Below are positions 23,935 to 36,172 of a DNA stretch of 64,000 nt, piece after piece. Within the stretch, counting starts at the first letter, position 1, and every line of letters begins with the position of its first letter. The stretch lies in NCBI RefSeq assembly GCF_040183065.1, contig NC_091124.1, forward strand, positions 91,411,001-91,475,000, read 5' to 3'. The translations under genes and the position numbers were made by a program. Source of the stretch: Periplaneta americana. Its lineage: Eukaryota; Arthropoda; Insecta; Blattodea; Blattidae. The notes beneath the pieces are model-generated. The model did no database searches and was not told where the DNA came from. It saw nothing but the letters and a program-made list of their open reading frames with translations.

Positions 23935-25498
23935 CCACAGTCTAGTATATACAGTCACGAAGCTTAATACTTACTAAATATGCAAACATAGACAGTTGAA
24001 ATACGCATCCATAGATAGTTGCTCACCACCAGGATCGCTACTATCGCCTCATCACACACTCTTTCCCTAGCAGACCATAAAATGTATTGTACTTTCGATA
24101 TCGTGTTCTTTTGAAAAAATTAACATCTTCCTTCCACTACTTATTGAAATATGAAATACATAAGGTTTATATATTATTTTCATAAAATATATATTATATT
24201 CTATAAACTCACCTTCCTGGATCTTTCGGAAGAAGGATACTCTAACCTATTTTTCTTACAATTTATAGTACTACAAACGTCTCCTTGTCCCATATTATTA
24301 TTCAAATTATTGTATTTTAGCCATTTACAGTTATTACAATCGATAACGAACATTTCACAGTTTACATAGCTTTTCACAAAAATGCGAAATACGGCATAGT
24401 CAATGCTTTTTCGATCAGGCCGTAATGTTTGTTCGGGTTTTCTATTTCAGTGTATGGAACTCAGTGAAATATTATAACTTTATTGCTTATCATTGCTAAG
24501 CTTTATTTAGTGTAATATGTCCATAAGTTCCGTTTACTTCTTGTTGCATAATATGTTGCAGAAATAATTACAAAACTGTGTTTTTACATGTTAACATAAA
24601 ATATTCGCGTCAACATTTCAAGTTTAGAATGGAAGCTATTTTGAGGTTCAATAAAAAAGAATTTATATTGTGATTTCAATTTAGCACATCTACCTTCCTT
24701 AATTTTAGACAAAACATTTACCATACCACTCCTATGAAATTAATGTGCGTACAGTTGTGTTACTTCGACTCCTAAGTACTAGATAAATACAATAATTCAG
24801 TACTCAATTCAATTGAGTCAATTGTAGTATTAAAATACAGACAAATTGAATGTCCGGGGTATCATACATGAAATTCTGCTTAATTATATTGTATGATTGC
24901 GAATTTAGGAATATAAGTTAAATATAGTAAACATAACTATTAATTTTCATATGAATGGCAAGGCATTGGAGATCACTAAATTTAGACGGAAAGGGGCAAC
25001 TGGTACAGTAAACATAACCTATAATTTCAACATATCTAAATATCCCTGCGGTGCAATTGAAAATTATTGAATCGTGCATAAATGAATGTACAAGAATTTC
25101 ACAATATTTAATCGAAATAAAGACAACTCCCAGAAATTACACATACGAACAACGTAATTTACACACCATAAATAATATTACATCTTAACTCGCAAGTGAA
25201 TTATGTCTGAAGTGTCTCATAATCATTGTTTTTTAATTTTATTAATTGAATTACACTACATTTTAGAGAAACATGTGTTACTGTTTATGCATTCCAACTA
25301 ATTTATATGGTTGAAACGCCGCCCTTCGTGATCGGGTTAAGCGAGGTACATGGTCTGCCTTACGGCCTGTATTAGATCACGATGGCTGTGGCACAGTCTA
25401 TTGTTCCTAGTATTCACAGCGCTCCAAGCGGCTAGCAACTATCGCGAGATTTGCAAAAAATCACCCCAAGCTTCGTGACTGTATATAGTAGACTGTGG
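23935..25498. mobile_element. element E: 1.56-kb element with 31-bp inverted repeats, P-like
   Basis: The first 31 bp (23935-23965, beginning CCACAGTCTA) and the inverse of the last 31 bp (25468-25498) differ at one base. A 31-bp repeat is the length known for Drosophila P elements. The flanking 8-mers TAGTACAA (left) and TAGAACAC (right, read after removing element A) agree at 6 of 8. No ORF. Element A is inserted exactly at its right end: A's duplicated target includes E's last two bases. Confidence 0.6.
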
Positions 25499-25568
25499 TA
25501 GAACCGTTGCTTACGAGATTACACAAGCTGGCGCATAGCACGATCGAGAGTACAGTGGCTATATGAAT

Positions 25569-26695
25569 CGTTGCTTACGAGATTACACAAGCTGGCGCAT
25601 TGAGCTTGAAAAACGAGTCTGAAGTGGTTCCCTCGTAATGCCAATTCCGCCGCTCGGAGCGCTGTTCTGCCCTATATATTCATAGCAGAACACTTAAAAG
25701 ACATTGACATTTGGGACATTTAAAGGACTCACCATTGCTTATTAAATGCTTCGTACAATATTTTATGGCCAATAGACGTAATTTGTAAACTTCTACTCCT
25801 CAATTATATTACAATAAAAGGCTGTCATTGTTGATATTAAAACATATTACATATAAACTGAGGGACTGTCTGCTCTGTACTTCAGTTCATACACCAAACA
25901 TTTCCGGAAATAAATTAACTTGACATCTTGCATATACGCACTATAGCCTACCCTTTTCACCTAATATTATTAATATTGCTATTAAATAAGATATTGCAAC
26001 TAATTAAGGTACTTCATTATCTTTAATTTCCTTGAATTCATAATTAAGCATTTGTAAGAAGGCTAACTTTTCTCTCTCTTTTAAAAAAAATACGAACGTC
26101 ACAATAATTGAGAAGTATAATTATTAATAAGTACAGCATGAAGGTAATTCATTACTTTTGTCGGTATTTTCTAAAAGAGAAAGGGAAAACAGTAACAACA
26201 TTATCTTCAATGTTTACATCACGTCGTTCACATCTTCATTAGGCCTATATCAGTAATGCTTGGTAAGTGAAATAATGCATGAAATTATTTTACATTTCGG
26301 GTCACATCATTCGAGAGTCGGAAAATGCAATTCGCCACTTTTAACATAGCATTGCTTGTTATATGAGAGAACTTTGACATTTACCTTAACCTATAAATAT
26401 ACGACCTGTTGGTACAGAGTTCTTCACATAGCAAAACACAGACAATTTTCAAATATAACTTAGCTGAACAAACTTCAAATAACACTGTAATATGCTTGGC
26501 ATATTTGTAATATTCGTACTCAATGAGTAATGCACAATTAATCGAACTATTTTCACGATGCACAATGCTTTGTAATGGTACTATTCATCATTTCATAGGG
26601 CAGAGAGGCGAACCTAGCGGCAGAAATTGTCATGACTCACAGAGACCTACTCTCGATCGTGCTATGCGCCAGCTTGTGTAATCACGTAAGCAACG
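25569..26695. mobile_element. small A-family element (1127 bp), complete, in the left repeat of B
   Basis: Ends CGTTGCTTACGAGATTACAC and the inverse CGTTGCTTACGTGATTACAC, matching for about 32 bp with one difference. Exact 8-bp duplication ATATGAAT at 25561-25568 and 26696-26703. Its right third (26390-26640) equals 53529-53780 of element A inverted. Its left half (25621-26126) equals 56591-57093. So it is an internally rearranged deletion derivative of A. The minus-strand frame at 26381-26563 recurs at 53612 only because the DNA is repeated; it shows no known domain. Confidence 0.85.
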
Positions 26696-27268
26696 ATATG
26701 AATACAGTGTGGCCATTGGACGTATCGTTTCTGATTGGATGTTGCGGTCACGTTGTACAATACCGCCATTAAGATTCCAAACAAATAGTTGGAACCCGTG
26801 TTATTCGTCTTCAAGACGTGAAAAAATAAAGAATTGCGTCTGATTTTCAGCTGATTTTATGGATATACCTTCAAGGTAAGATAATAATTACATTTCTTTA
26901 ACATATAGATATAGGCCTAAGTATTCTTACTGTAATCCACGTAATATTTGTGCTACAATGCAAAAGATGAAAACTAACATCAGTTGTTAGCATGATAACG
27001 AATTTTATTATTTCCTTTAAGTAATTAAACATGTAAGCAGTCGTCCGGATAAAAATCAGAAATTATATTAGACTGACGTTTACTCCATTATTTACAGCGT
27101 TTATTTCCATTTTCATCCATAGTTAACAAGTTATGAAACAGAAAATCGTGAAAGAAATATAAGTTGGCTATTATTCAGTACATTTAAGCTTTATTAAATA
27201 CATCAGAAATTTTTTAATGCTTTAAGCATTAACGAACTTTATACAATTCCTACAATGAAAACTCTCTA

Positions 27269-27435
27269 ATGTAATCTTCATCTTACGATGTTTGGTGACG
27301 TATACACGTCCGTTGATGTGACATATTAATGACTTTAAATACTATTATAGTCACAATCATGCCAGGTTCGATTCCCGCTCGAGATTGTGAAATTTTTCTT
27401 TCATACCATGGCATGATTGTGACTGTAATAGTATT
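27269..27435. repeat. 167-bp insertion flanked by 13-bp repeats, with a foldback
   Basis: TGAAAACTCTCTA occurs at 27256-27268 and 27436-27448. The inserted DNA holds two 27-nt inverted arms (AATACTATTATAGTCACAAT… at 27336 and its inverse to 27435) around a loop with GGTTCGATTCC, which matches a tRNA B-box. Probably a rearranged SINE fragment. Confidence 0.5.
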
Positions 27436-27689
27436 TGAAAACTCTCTATTACTATTAAATTATAAGTAGGCCTACATGTCACAATTTATTTAATCTGTAC
27501 CTATAAATATTTATTTAAGATGTTCTTCAGTAAAACACAATAGACGAGCCATGTTTCACTAATCAAATCATATTTTAGCTTATATTTGAACGTATTTTCT
27601 GTCTGTTGTGGAACTACTATATTCTATACCTGGTCCAAAATTTGTATAAAAAATATATTAATTATTTCACATGCGGTTTTTTATTACAG

Positions 27690-27915
27690 ATATAGTTGGA
27701 TGTGCGCCTATGGATGTACAAATCGACCCGAGAAGGGCTTTGTAATGAAAAAGTTCACTAAGGATCCTGGAAGTAGGAAGACCTGGACTCCTAAAGTCAC
27801 AATGAGGGATGGATTCCTACAGAGAGCTCTGTCCTATGTCTGTTATTTGTCTATGGTCCTATGTGAGGTATACTTGACTCGAAAACATGACGGCCTCTCT
27901 TCTTGGAATTGGTAA
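27690..27915 (+). pseudogene. THAP-domain fragment of element B
   Basis: After an acceptor-like TTATTACAG the frame reads WMCAYGCTNRPEKGFVMKKF, TKDPGSRKTW, VTMRDGFLQ, then VLCEVYLT. The CxxxxC pair, the conserved Trp and a later C-x2-x-like position resemble a THAP C2CH zinc finger, the DNA-binding domain of P-element transposases. The final C-x2-H is lost (CEVY). Nothing of a catalytic domain was recognised further on in B. Confidence 0.55.
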
Positions 27916-28892
27916 TCCCTCATAAACCCCCATCCTCTACTCAACCCCTAGCCGCGTGGAAGAAATACAATAGATCCCAGCATTGCCAAATCTAGCAGTC
28001 ATTGCCTCTACCTGTTGGGTTTCACCCGTTTTCAGTATCTTTTTAGACATTTGTCGACGTGTTATTTCTTAAACTTAAGCTCCTAGTTCACATTTAAATT
28101 TGGCTCATCTATCTTACTGTAATCATTACTATTCTTATATGTGTGTTATTCTGTGTTTTTGGCAACCCAGGATGCCTGGGCAGACTATTTCTTGAAATAA
28201 ATTATATATATATACCGTTGTGCGCTTCAATATGTCTATTTATTCCGGCCATGATTAATGAGTGTTGTAGCAGATGATCCGCAGCCAGGCCTCCTGATTC
28301 ACCTGAAGATCCAGGACCATCACAAGAACAAATAACACCGTCGAAGAAAACAGAATATCTTATTTGTAGAGGAGCGTAGCTAAAAAAACAAAGTGTTAAA
28401 ATTATTCTAACGTTAGAAATTCTATCCATATTGTAATCGAAAGTTAAGGCAGTTTGATAAGTACAAATCTTAATCACTCAACATCGGACGCAATCGGCGG
28501 AGTTGGTAAAAAAAATTATATATGGGGCATAGAAATTAAGAATTACGATTCACCAACTGAAGAGAAAATAAACTAAAACAGAATTCGGTAAGATAGACGA
28601 TTTTATACGTGATTTACTTCGTCGAACAGAATGTGAACAGTACGCGAAAAAGATATCGCCGACAGCAAATAAACTTACGGAAATATTCTGGCCTGATTTG
28701 TACATTATGTTTAAGAATACAGAAAAAATTTCATTCGATTCTATCCAGCACTTTCGGAATTACCAGGAAAAGGATTTTTAAGGAATATAGTTTGCGAAGA
28801 GGAAAAAAAAGCTCATGCCGTTTTCCACTTAACAGCTGTTATAGCCAATGCCGCACTTTACATTAAAAATCATAACTTCAGAACTAATACAG

Positions 28893-29141
28893 AGCCACTG
28901 GCGTAGCTCAGTTGGCTGAGTTGACTACCGATCCGAAGTTGCACTCGGGCGTGGGTTCAGTTCCCCCTTCGACTGATTTATCTGATTGGGGTTTTTTCGA
29001 GGTTTTTCTCAACAGTAAGACGAATGTCAAGTAATCTATAGCGAATCCTCGACCTCATCTCGCCAAGTACCATTTTGCTATCACCAATCCCATCGACACT
29101 AAATAACTTATTAATTGATACAGTGTCATTAAATAACTAGA
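28893..29141 (+). mobile_element. tRNA-derived SINE, 13-bp TSD
   Basis: Same family as 8949-9213: GGCGTAGCTCAGTTGGCTGA A-box region, GGGTTCAGTTCCC B-box, body ATCTCGCCAAGTACCATTTT, tail AAATAACTAG. Exact duplication AGAACTAATACAG at 28880-28892 and 29142-29154. Inserted into element B. Confidence 0.85.
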
Positions 29142-30909
29142 AGAACTAATACAGGTTGTTTTACCTGAATGAACTTCAATAGTTGGTGTAGAAATTTAAA
29201 TTTTATATTGCGCCTATATTTTACATAACAGAATTTTAAGGTATAAGAAGTGTACATGCATCCTTAATTAATTCAATCATATTTCGTATCTTATAACGTT
29301 CCTTAGGCCTACAGAAAATTTGCATCGAATCAACAATTAAACTGGCAGAGAAACAAATATATTCTTTTTTGTGCTTTAATATGATTTTCGTGTTATGAAA
29401 AAATGATCTAAAAGGAATACATTTAACCATGACTGGTATCTAAACTGGTCTTTATTTCACCGTCCTTAGCAACTTAAATAATGACATTATTCACAGCAGT
29501 GCTTAAAAGTTTTCTAACTTACAGCAGTGAATTAAATGTTTTTAAATCACTCTCTATATGACAACCAACATATTAGCATTAATTAAAATGAATATATACG
29601 AACTTCTTTGCCAACAACACATTACAAAGAAAATACCTACAATTTAAAATTAAATTTATATACCAGTAATGAATAAAATATTGTATAGCACACTAGAGTA
29701 AACATTTTAATTGCTTGTGGAAATTATCACCCAAGGCGAAGCGGATAAAATCTAATTTTACTCTCTTGTAGTATAAATTGCTATTCATTGATCACAGTTT
29801 CCGAAAATTTTACCAGCGTAACATCCTTAATTAAGTATAAAATTCTGGAACTTCAATAACATGAGAATTTAATACTTATTATATAATTCTGCATTTCTTT
29901 GTTTAGGCTAAACGTGTTAGTGAAAATATAAATATAAAGTATTTTTAGAATAAGTGTGTTCATTTTTATACCAATTTTGTTTTAGTAATTTATAAATGAA
30001 GGTATATTTACAAAGATAATATAGTCTCGCTGAAAATCGCGGTTTCACGGAACAGAGTTTGAAAAACGTTCGCAAATCACAATGACTTCAAGAATTTGGC
30101 AACTCGGCTAAGGGTTTATCCCTTGAGCGTGCCTGCAGTTAACTGGTGAAGGGGATGAGGGAAGGTCGTCATGCTTTAATGCGAAGTATAGCTACAGTTT
30201 GAAGAATCCACATGGGGAAAAACCCGAGAGGATAGAGGATACTGACATCACGTTTCACACAAGATTGGAAAATTTGTTTAGTTTGCCGGTAGTGAGATCA
30301 AAACAAGTTACTCCTAATGCGTCCCAGTTTGAGAACACATTAATAAGACTAATATGTGTTATCACAGTTTCTTAATGATGTGTCACAGGGTAGTTATAAT
30401 GAGGATGACAGAGGATTTTAAGTGGTTTCCGAGATTTTTTACAAGAGAAGGGTAATACTGTGCGTGATGAGCAATTGAGATATTGAAAGAGACCGCGGGC
30501 CTTCAAACTGAGTTACAGTGAATTGAGTTCATTATATAATATTTGTGGATATATTATAATCTCTGGTATTATGAAGACTATAAAAACTTGTGAAGTGTGT
30601 TTAGACATTATTGTCTCAAATATCATTTATTACAATACAGATAATGTTGAATTTACAAGTATCGGTATTAAGTGCTTCAGAGAGAACTGCTTGGTTTTTT
30701 ATTTATTGTAATCATTTAACTCAAATTTTTCTGTATATCAGAGCAAACTTTTAGTAAATATTGAGCTATTGTAAAATATCTTAATATTGACTTGAAAACA
30801 TTTTTCCTACATAAGATGCAGAATGTTAAAACAATTCGTTTTGTCCCTGACATAATAATATGACAATAAATTCTTCCTAGGTTTTCAATCTTAGGCTTAA
30901 AATAGCTGG

Positions 30910-31760
30910 TATGCGTAGGCCTAAGCAGAAGAGAGAGTAATAAGTTGTTGCTATGCACAGCATTTGGAATATACTTGTTCAATTCCTGCAAATTGTTTGT
31001 TTAGACCCACATAACCATTCTGCTGACCTAGTTGTTCATTTGTGTTTAACAGATCCTAGTGATTTATGGCTTAAAATTTTGGGATATTGTGAAGGACGTG
31101 TCATCCAATTACTCGCGACTTTTGGTATGCCTTGCACGTACAAATATGTAACAGGTTAGGTCAGGGGCGAATTTAGGCCTAAGCAGACTAGACAACTGCC
31201 TAGGACGGCAGATTTGAGGAGGCGGTTTTTAAGCTATCACTGTTAATTCTTTTATGTTTTTTAAATTTTATTAATAACTCTTTAAAAGAGTACATAAACG
31301 TAAACGCACAATGAAAAGAATATGAATAACATTGGCAACAATTAGTTCAAATGCAATCAACAGAAAAAAGTCAGTTTTTTAATAATGATTAGTGTCACAA
31401 TGCGATCACAGCACTTTTTTCATTGTTATGCCCTCTCACTGTGAGAGTCTCACGTGATAACATTAAAGAACTTACTGGCATTATATTACGATAAAAGAAA
31501 AATTAAATGCTTAAGTAGAAAAGAGAATAATGGTAATATGTCTGTTGCTATGCAGATACACAGCATTTACAATATTATTGTTTAGTTTCTGCAAATTCAT
31601 GAGTTTGTTTTTAGGCCTACCTAGCTATTCTGCTGACCTGGTTATTCATTTGTATGTAATAGAGATTGATGACTTTAAAATGTTATGTAGGATTTTTTAC
31701 TGTGATTATAGGGTATTATTGTTCAACAATGATCTTAGCTTGGGAAAATATATAATCCTA
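30910..31760 (+). repeat. diverged direct repeat pair inside element B
   Basis: 30910-31120 and 31512-31760 share a series of words in the same order: AAGAGAGAGTAAT/AAGAGAATAATGG, GTTGCTATGCA, CACAGCATTT, TTCTGCAAATT, TTCTGCTGACCT, TTCATTTGT. The spacing is about 600 bp. Between them, near 31158, a CAGGGGCGAATTTAGG phrase resembles a hAT end, but no partner end was found. Confidence 0.45.
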
Positions 31761-32239
31761 CAAGATGTAGTTTTGATGCAATAAACATTATAAAACATCT
31801 GATATCCCATAGCGGTTAACCTAACCTTACTTTGCAGTTTAGACCTATATTATTCCACGACAACATACAGGAAGCAGGTAAGACAGGTAGTATTTTTGTT
31901 TTTATATACCTCAGATCTTATTTAAAGACGTTTCTTGTCAATAATTGTGAATATATGAGTATTAGGTTACGATTTTCTTATTAGCTCCATAAGAACCTTC
32001 AGTGTGTTTGGAATCTTAATGGCGGCGGGTGGGCGTGTCCAACTCCAATGGCCACACTGTATACCAACGAGTTAGAAAGAGAAGAATATAGAGTGGCCAT
32101 GTTGTCCTGTACAGCGCTCTTTGCGGTGCCACCGCGAAACACGGCAGATATGAACTAAGCGCCCACCGTTGTAAAAATTCGTCTGCTTACAATGTTGTGT
32201 ATACGGAGGCAGAGCTACGAAAAAATAAAGAAAAAAACA

Positions 32240-32560
32240 TGCCTGTTGTATGTGCTGCATATAACTGCAATGTCAAAAGGAAAAAGACAACTGATATATC
32301 ATATTTCATGTAAATTTTATGAAGTTAAGTCCATAGTTTTGTTAATTAGCTGCATTCCTTTTCATGCATAAATGTGTAACAACGCCCGGCATACCATGCG
32401 GTGTGTACAGTATTTTTCTTTTCTTGCAGATTCCCTTTGAAAAAAAAAGAAACTGTTGAAACAGTGGATAACAAATATGAAACGAGACAAATGGTGTCTC
32501 TCCGAGGTGTTAATTTCTAGAAGTTCTTTCAATAGTCCATCAAAACACTTGTTTATAATT
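32240..32560 (+). pseudogene. THAP-domain remnant of element C
   Basis: Starts MPVVCAAYNCNVKRKKTTDI SYF, with the C-x4-C start of a THAP zinc finger. A donor-like CATGTAAAT follows and, after an acceptor-like TTTTCTTGCAG near 32429, the frame resumes as FPLKK.. then LLKQWITNMKRDKWCLSE, which is the conserved FPxxxxxxxxW block. An A-run causes a frameshift and the second Cys/His pair is gone. It lies 140-500 bp inside C's left end, where a P-like transposase should begin. Confidence 0.6.
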
Positions 32561-33504
32561 TATGATGCAGTTTCGCACAACCTTTGTTGAAGTCCCTAAA
32601 TTATTTACTGTAGTTTTGGTGAACTGCATTTTCTTGAGAAAAAGAAAATTAAATTAACACTGTCTTTATTATATCATAAGCTTTACAGGAGAAGACAGCA
32701 TGACTGTTTTTCATGACAGTTATAAAAACTTTTTCTGTAGCAGTACCAAAAACCCGGACAACTATGAGTTGAATCCTCTAGATTCAAAACCCCCTAAAGA
32801 CCATTTTGTTCATAATTGAGTTACGCCCACATATTGCTTGCAGAGAATGAATTATAATGATTTATATAGTTTGAATTAAGAAAGCCACTAAATTTAAAGC
32901 AAAAGGTTTGTTAAAAATCACTGTCAGGTTGAAAACTCCCTCAATTTTTCACTACTCATCCTACTCATCCTTCAGTTTGTGAAATTAGATATAGGGATTT
33001 TGAATCTATGGGATTCAGTTGTCCACAAATGTTATTCATATTGTATATTTCCGCAAATAAGATAGTATTCAGATAATACGAGGTATAAATTTGAAGCACA
33101 ATATTATGGTTTTGCTTAGATCTGTCCTTTAAAATACCCTCAAACTAACAACTGTCATGGGAAAAAGTGAAAGTGTAAACAGTGATAAAATCCTTAAAAT
33201 AAATATGGAATTTCTAAAGCGATGGATAGCACAGAGGACGATTTGTTAAGGACTGGTTATGGCGAAATAGAAACCGACTCGTCACATTCAGAATGGGACC
33301 TATATGATGGCGCTGTCAACAGTGAAAGTCAGGATATATTTTACGAGCTCTTTGCCTCAGACAACGAATGTGATCTGTTGTTTTTTATAATGGTTTTAAT
33401 GTAGAATTGTAATGTGTCTTTTTCTTTTATCTGCCATATAAGACGACCCTGGTTTTGTGGATTTATTATGCAAACTTACATACCACGTAGTGGATTAGCA
33501 GATT

Positions 33505-34125
33505 AGGAAGTGGAAGAAAGCTATGACAAGATAGAAGAGGTAGTTGAGAAGGAGAAGAAGGGAGCTGCGTAATCCTAATGGGCGACTGGAACGCAGCAGT
33601 AGGAGAAGGGCATGATGGACGAACAGATGGAAAATGTGGATTGGGAAAAAGAAATGACAGAGGAGAATCTTTGGTGAATATATGTAAGAGAAATGCAGTG
33701 AATGTTGAAAATACACTATTCCAACAACATAAACGAAGAAGATACATCTGGGCATGCCCAAGGTACGAAATCAGATATCAGATTAGACTACATACTGGTG
33801 CAGGAAATATTCCGAAATTGCTTAAAAAGTGCAAAGGCTTTACCATATTAACTCAGACCATGTCCTGTTGGTAATCGAAGTAGATTTTCGTCTGAAGAAT
33901 ATAAGAGGAAAACAGGTGATGAAGAAATTTTCAAGAGAAAGCTGCTACATTAAAAACCACACCTGAGAATAGCAATGAATACTGGACTCGCCTAAAAAGC
34001 TGTATAAAGATACCAGCAGGAGAAACAATAGAATACAGAGAAGGCGTGGAAATGAAGAAACCTTGAGTCACAGGGAAAATGGACGAAAGGAGAAAATTGA
34101 AACAAATACAAAGAAGACTTCACTA
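33505..34125 (+). mobile_element. LINE fragment, apurinic-endonuclease domain
   Basis: Reads EEVVEKEKKGA then LMGDWNAAVGEGHDGRTDGK, GLGKRNDRGESLVNIC, TLFQQHKRRRYIWACP, YQIRL. GDWNA is the catalytic GDxN motif of the endonuclease/exonuclease/phosphatase fold used by LINEs to nick the target. Frame is lost after about 33870, but linker words continue to about 34125. Same family as the C-terminal pieces at 5855, 23203 and 34868. Confidence 0.7.
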
Positions 34126-34867
34126 TGAAACTATTTCATGTGAATTTCGTTGAATATTTCTACTGAAAAAAATAAATACTTCAAGTCAATGATGTGTGAT
34201 ACAAATTATAATGCATTTATATTTAAAAACAAAATAAGTCAATTTGTAATCTCTGACTTACTTTAATGAGTCTCCGATCAACAGCGTCCATGACCTGGCC
34301 TTATGTATGTACCACTACTTGTAGTTATCCTGTTTAGCCAAAGAAGGACGCATTAACCTTTCCATTTTACAGTATTTATTGTGTTGGTAGGTAAAGTTTT
34401 ACTAAGAAATTTTATGTAAGTGACATCTTAGAAATTTGTTATAGGCCTAAACATGAATTAATTAAAATATCGAGTGTCCTAAATAAGGCAAGTCACGGAA
34501 AATTGGAAAAATACTTTCAGCCATTAATAAAACTGGCATCATGCATCATTCTTTGTTTCACCCGCTCGCCACGATGAGGCACAGGATATGAGCGGGGCCT
34601 GAAACAAAAGAAACAAAATAAAACAAAAAAAAATTGTATTAGTGAATATACAAAAGTAGTTTGATTTCTATTAATACCATTTGAGTACTACCTCCATTTT
34701 TTCTTCACTTACACTTCCTCTCCCTTCATAAATCAGGATCCTCAGTCTGGTGGCTTCTGAATGCTGCATATAAAGTTGCAATGTGTTCAAGATGTAAATC
34801 GGATACTTCCATAAATAGACACAAAATATTTATATCTCATTTGCAAATAATTTATTATTATTTTCAG

Positions 34868-35090
34868 GAATTGGTTGGGTCACGGGCTGAAAAGAAACTG
34901 CGTACTGAAGGATGCACTGAAAGGAATGGTGAACGGGAGAAAAGTTGGGGGCAGAAGAAGATACCAGATGATAGACGACATTAAGATATGTGGATCGTAT
35001 GAGGAAACTAAGAGGAAGGCAGAAAAGAGGAAATATTGGAAAATGCTGGGTTTGCAATGAAAGACCTGCCCATGGGCAGAGCACTTATAT
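34868..35090 (+). mobile_element. LINE fragment, 3' end
   Basis: C-terminus LVGSRAEKK/GHGLKRNCVLKDALKGM, RRRYQMIDDIKICGS, KYWKMLGLQ and stop, followed by CCATGGGCAGAGCACTTATA and an (AT)/(AC) repeat to about 35115. About 80% like the copy at 23203-23451. It lies 0.75 kb from the endonuclease fragment, in the same orientation, so both may come from one deleted insertion. Confidence 0.7.
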
Positions 35091-35140
35091 ATATATACAC
35101 ACACACACACACAATATTTATACATATTATACAAAACCAT

Positions 35141-35390
35141 CACGATGGTCCAGTGGCTAGAGCGCTGGACTCAATCCTGTGAACCCAGGTTCGATCTCCG
35201 GCATAAGCACGCATCCTACACAGGTATTCTCCGGAAGCTCCTGTTCCTCTGAGGTATCCTAACAAATCTCCCACAACCTCTTCTCAAAGTGGATGTAGTG
35301 AAGACCAGTCTTCTATGGCGCACCGTGGATGACTGTCTGTAAATCGGTCTGCACAACTGGCTTCATATGATGAAACATATTGATAAACGC
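35141..35390 (+). mobile_element. tRNA-derived SINE, second family
   Basis: The head GATGGTCCAGTGGCTAGAGC (A-box) and GGTTCGATCTCC (B-box) is followed by about 170 bp of body with TCTTCTATGGCGCACCGTGG and a tail TTGATAAACGCACAAC. No clear target-site duplication; it abuts the LINE tail microsatellite. Confidence 0.65.
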
Positions 35391-35539
35391 ACAACAATTT
35401 AACAGAACCCATCTACATAGAGAAGTAGTCATTCTATGCTAAAAATGTATCAAGAGAATTTTAAACTGATTTATGCTGAGAAGGAAAAGTAAATAAATAT
35501 AATAAAAACTTGAGAAAAAAAGAACACTTATTTTAAATA

Positions 35540-36172
35540 TTCACGTTATTTTTACATTCAACCTTTAGAGAGGGAATTTCAGTATTTTATAGGGCAACTT
35601 TTACTTTTAATTACATCAATTCTACGGGGAATAGATTCTTCTTCTTGTTCTTTTTCTTTGAGTCTACAGCCGGGTTCCAGCCTTGACCGCCCCAAGGATG
35701 CTTTTCCATGTCCTTCGATCTAACACCTTTGTTTTCCATCCTCTAACACCTGCTGCTATTATATCCTTCTCCACTTCATCCAGCCATCTTAGCTGAGGTC
35801 TCCCTACTTTTCTGGTGCCAAAAGGTATAGTGAGAGTCAATTTCTTGCAAGGATCATTTTCATCCTTCCTACAGATATGGCCCAGCCATCTGACTCTCCT
35901 AGCTTTAATTTCTCTGCAAACATCTGGTGCTTTAAAAAGTTGGTAAAATTCATAGTTATATCTTTTCCTCCAACTGCCCTCATCATTTACCGGTCCGTAT
36001 ATCGTCCTCAGAACCTTTCTCTCAAATATACTCAGCCTACAATTGCCGGCACTGCCAACTGCCCATACAGCAAGACTGGTCTTATTAATGTTTTATATAA
36101 TTTGCACTTAGTGTTGAGGCTGATATCATGGGAATAGATTCTACTAATTCTAATTTCTTTGGCAGTCATAGC
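35540..36172 (-). pseudogene. Tc1/mariner transposase C-terminal scrap, split by a LINE
   Basis: Joining the two flanks of the LINE insertion on the minus strand gives KKLELVESI-PRRIDVIKSKS, CPIKY, the characteristic last residues of Tc1-type transposases (IPRRI..VI...G..TKY). Only about 30 residues are visible. Confidence 0.5.
35640..36129 (-). mobile_element. 5'-truncated LINE, 13-bp TSD
   Basis: Minus strand: NTKCKLYKTLIRPVLLYGQL, then YLREKVLRTIYGPV, APDVCREIKARRVRWLGHIC, PFGTRKVGRPQLRWLDEVEK, DRRTWKSILGAVKAGTRL and stop, the post-RT region of a non-LTR element with an A/G-rich 3' tail. Exact duplication GGGAATAGATTCT at 35627-35639 and 36130-36142. A different family from those at 23203 and 58557. 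Confidence 0.8.
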
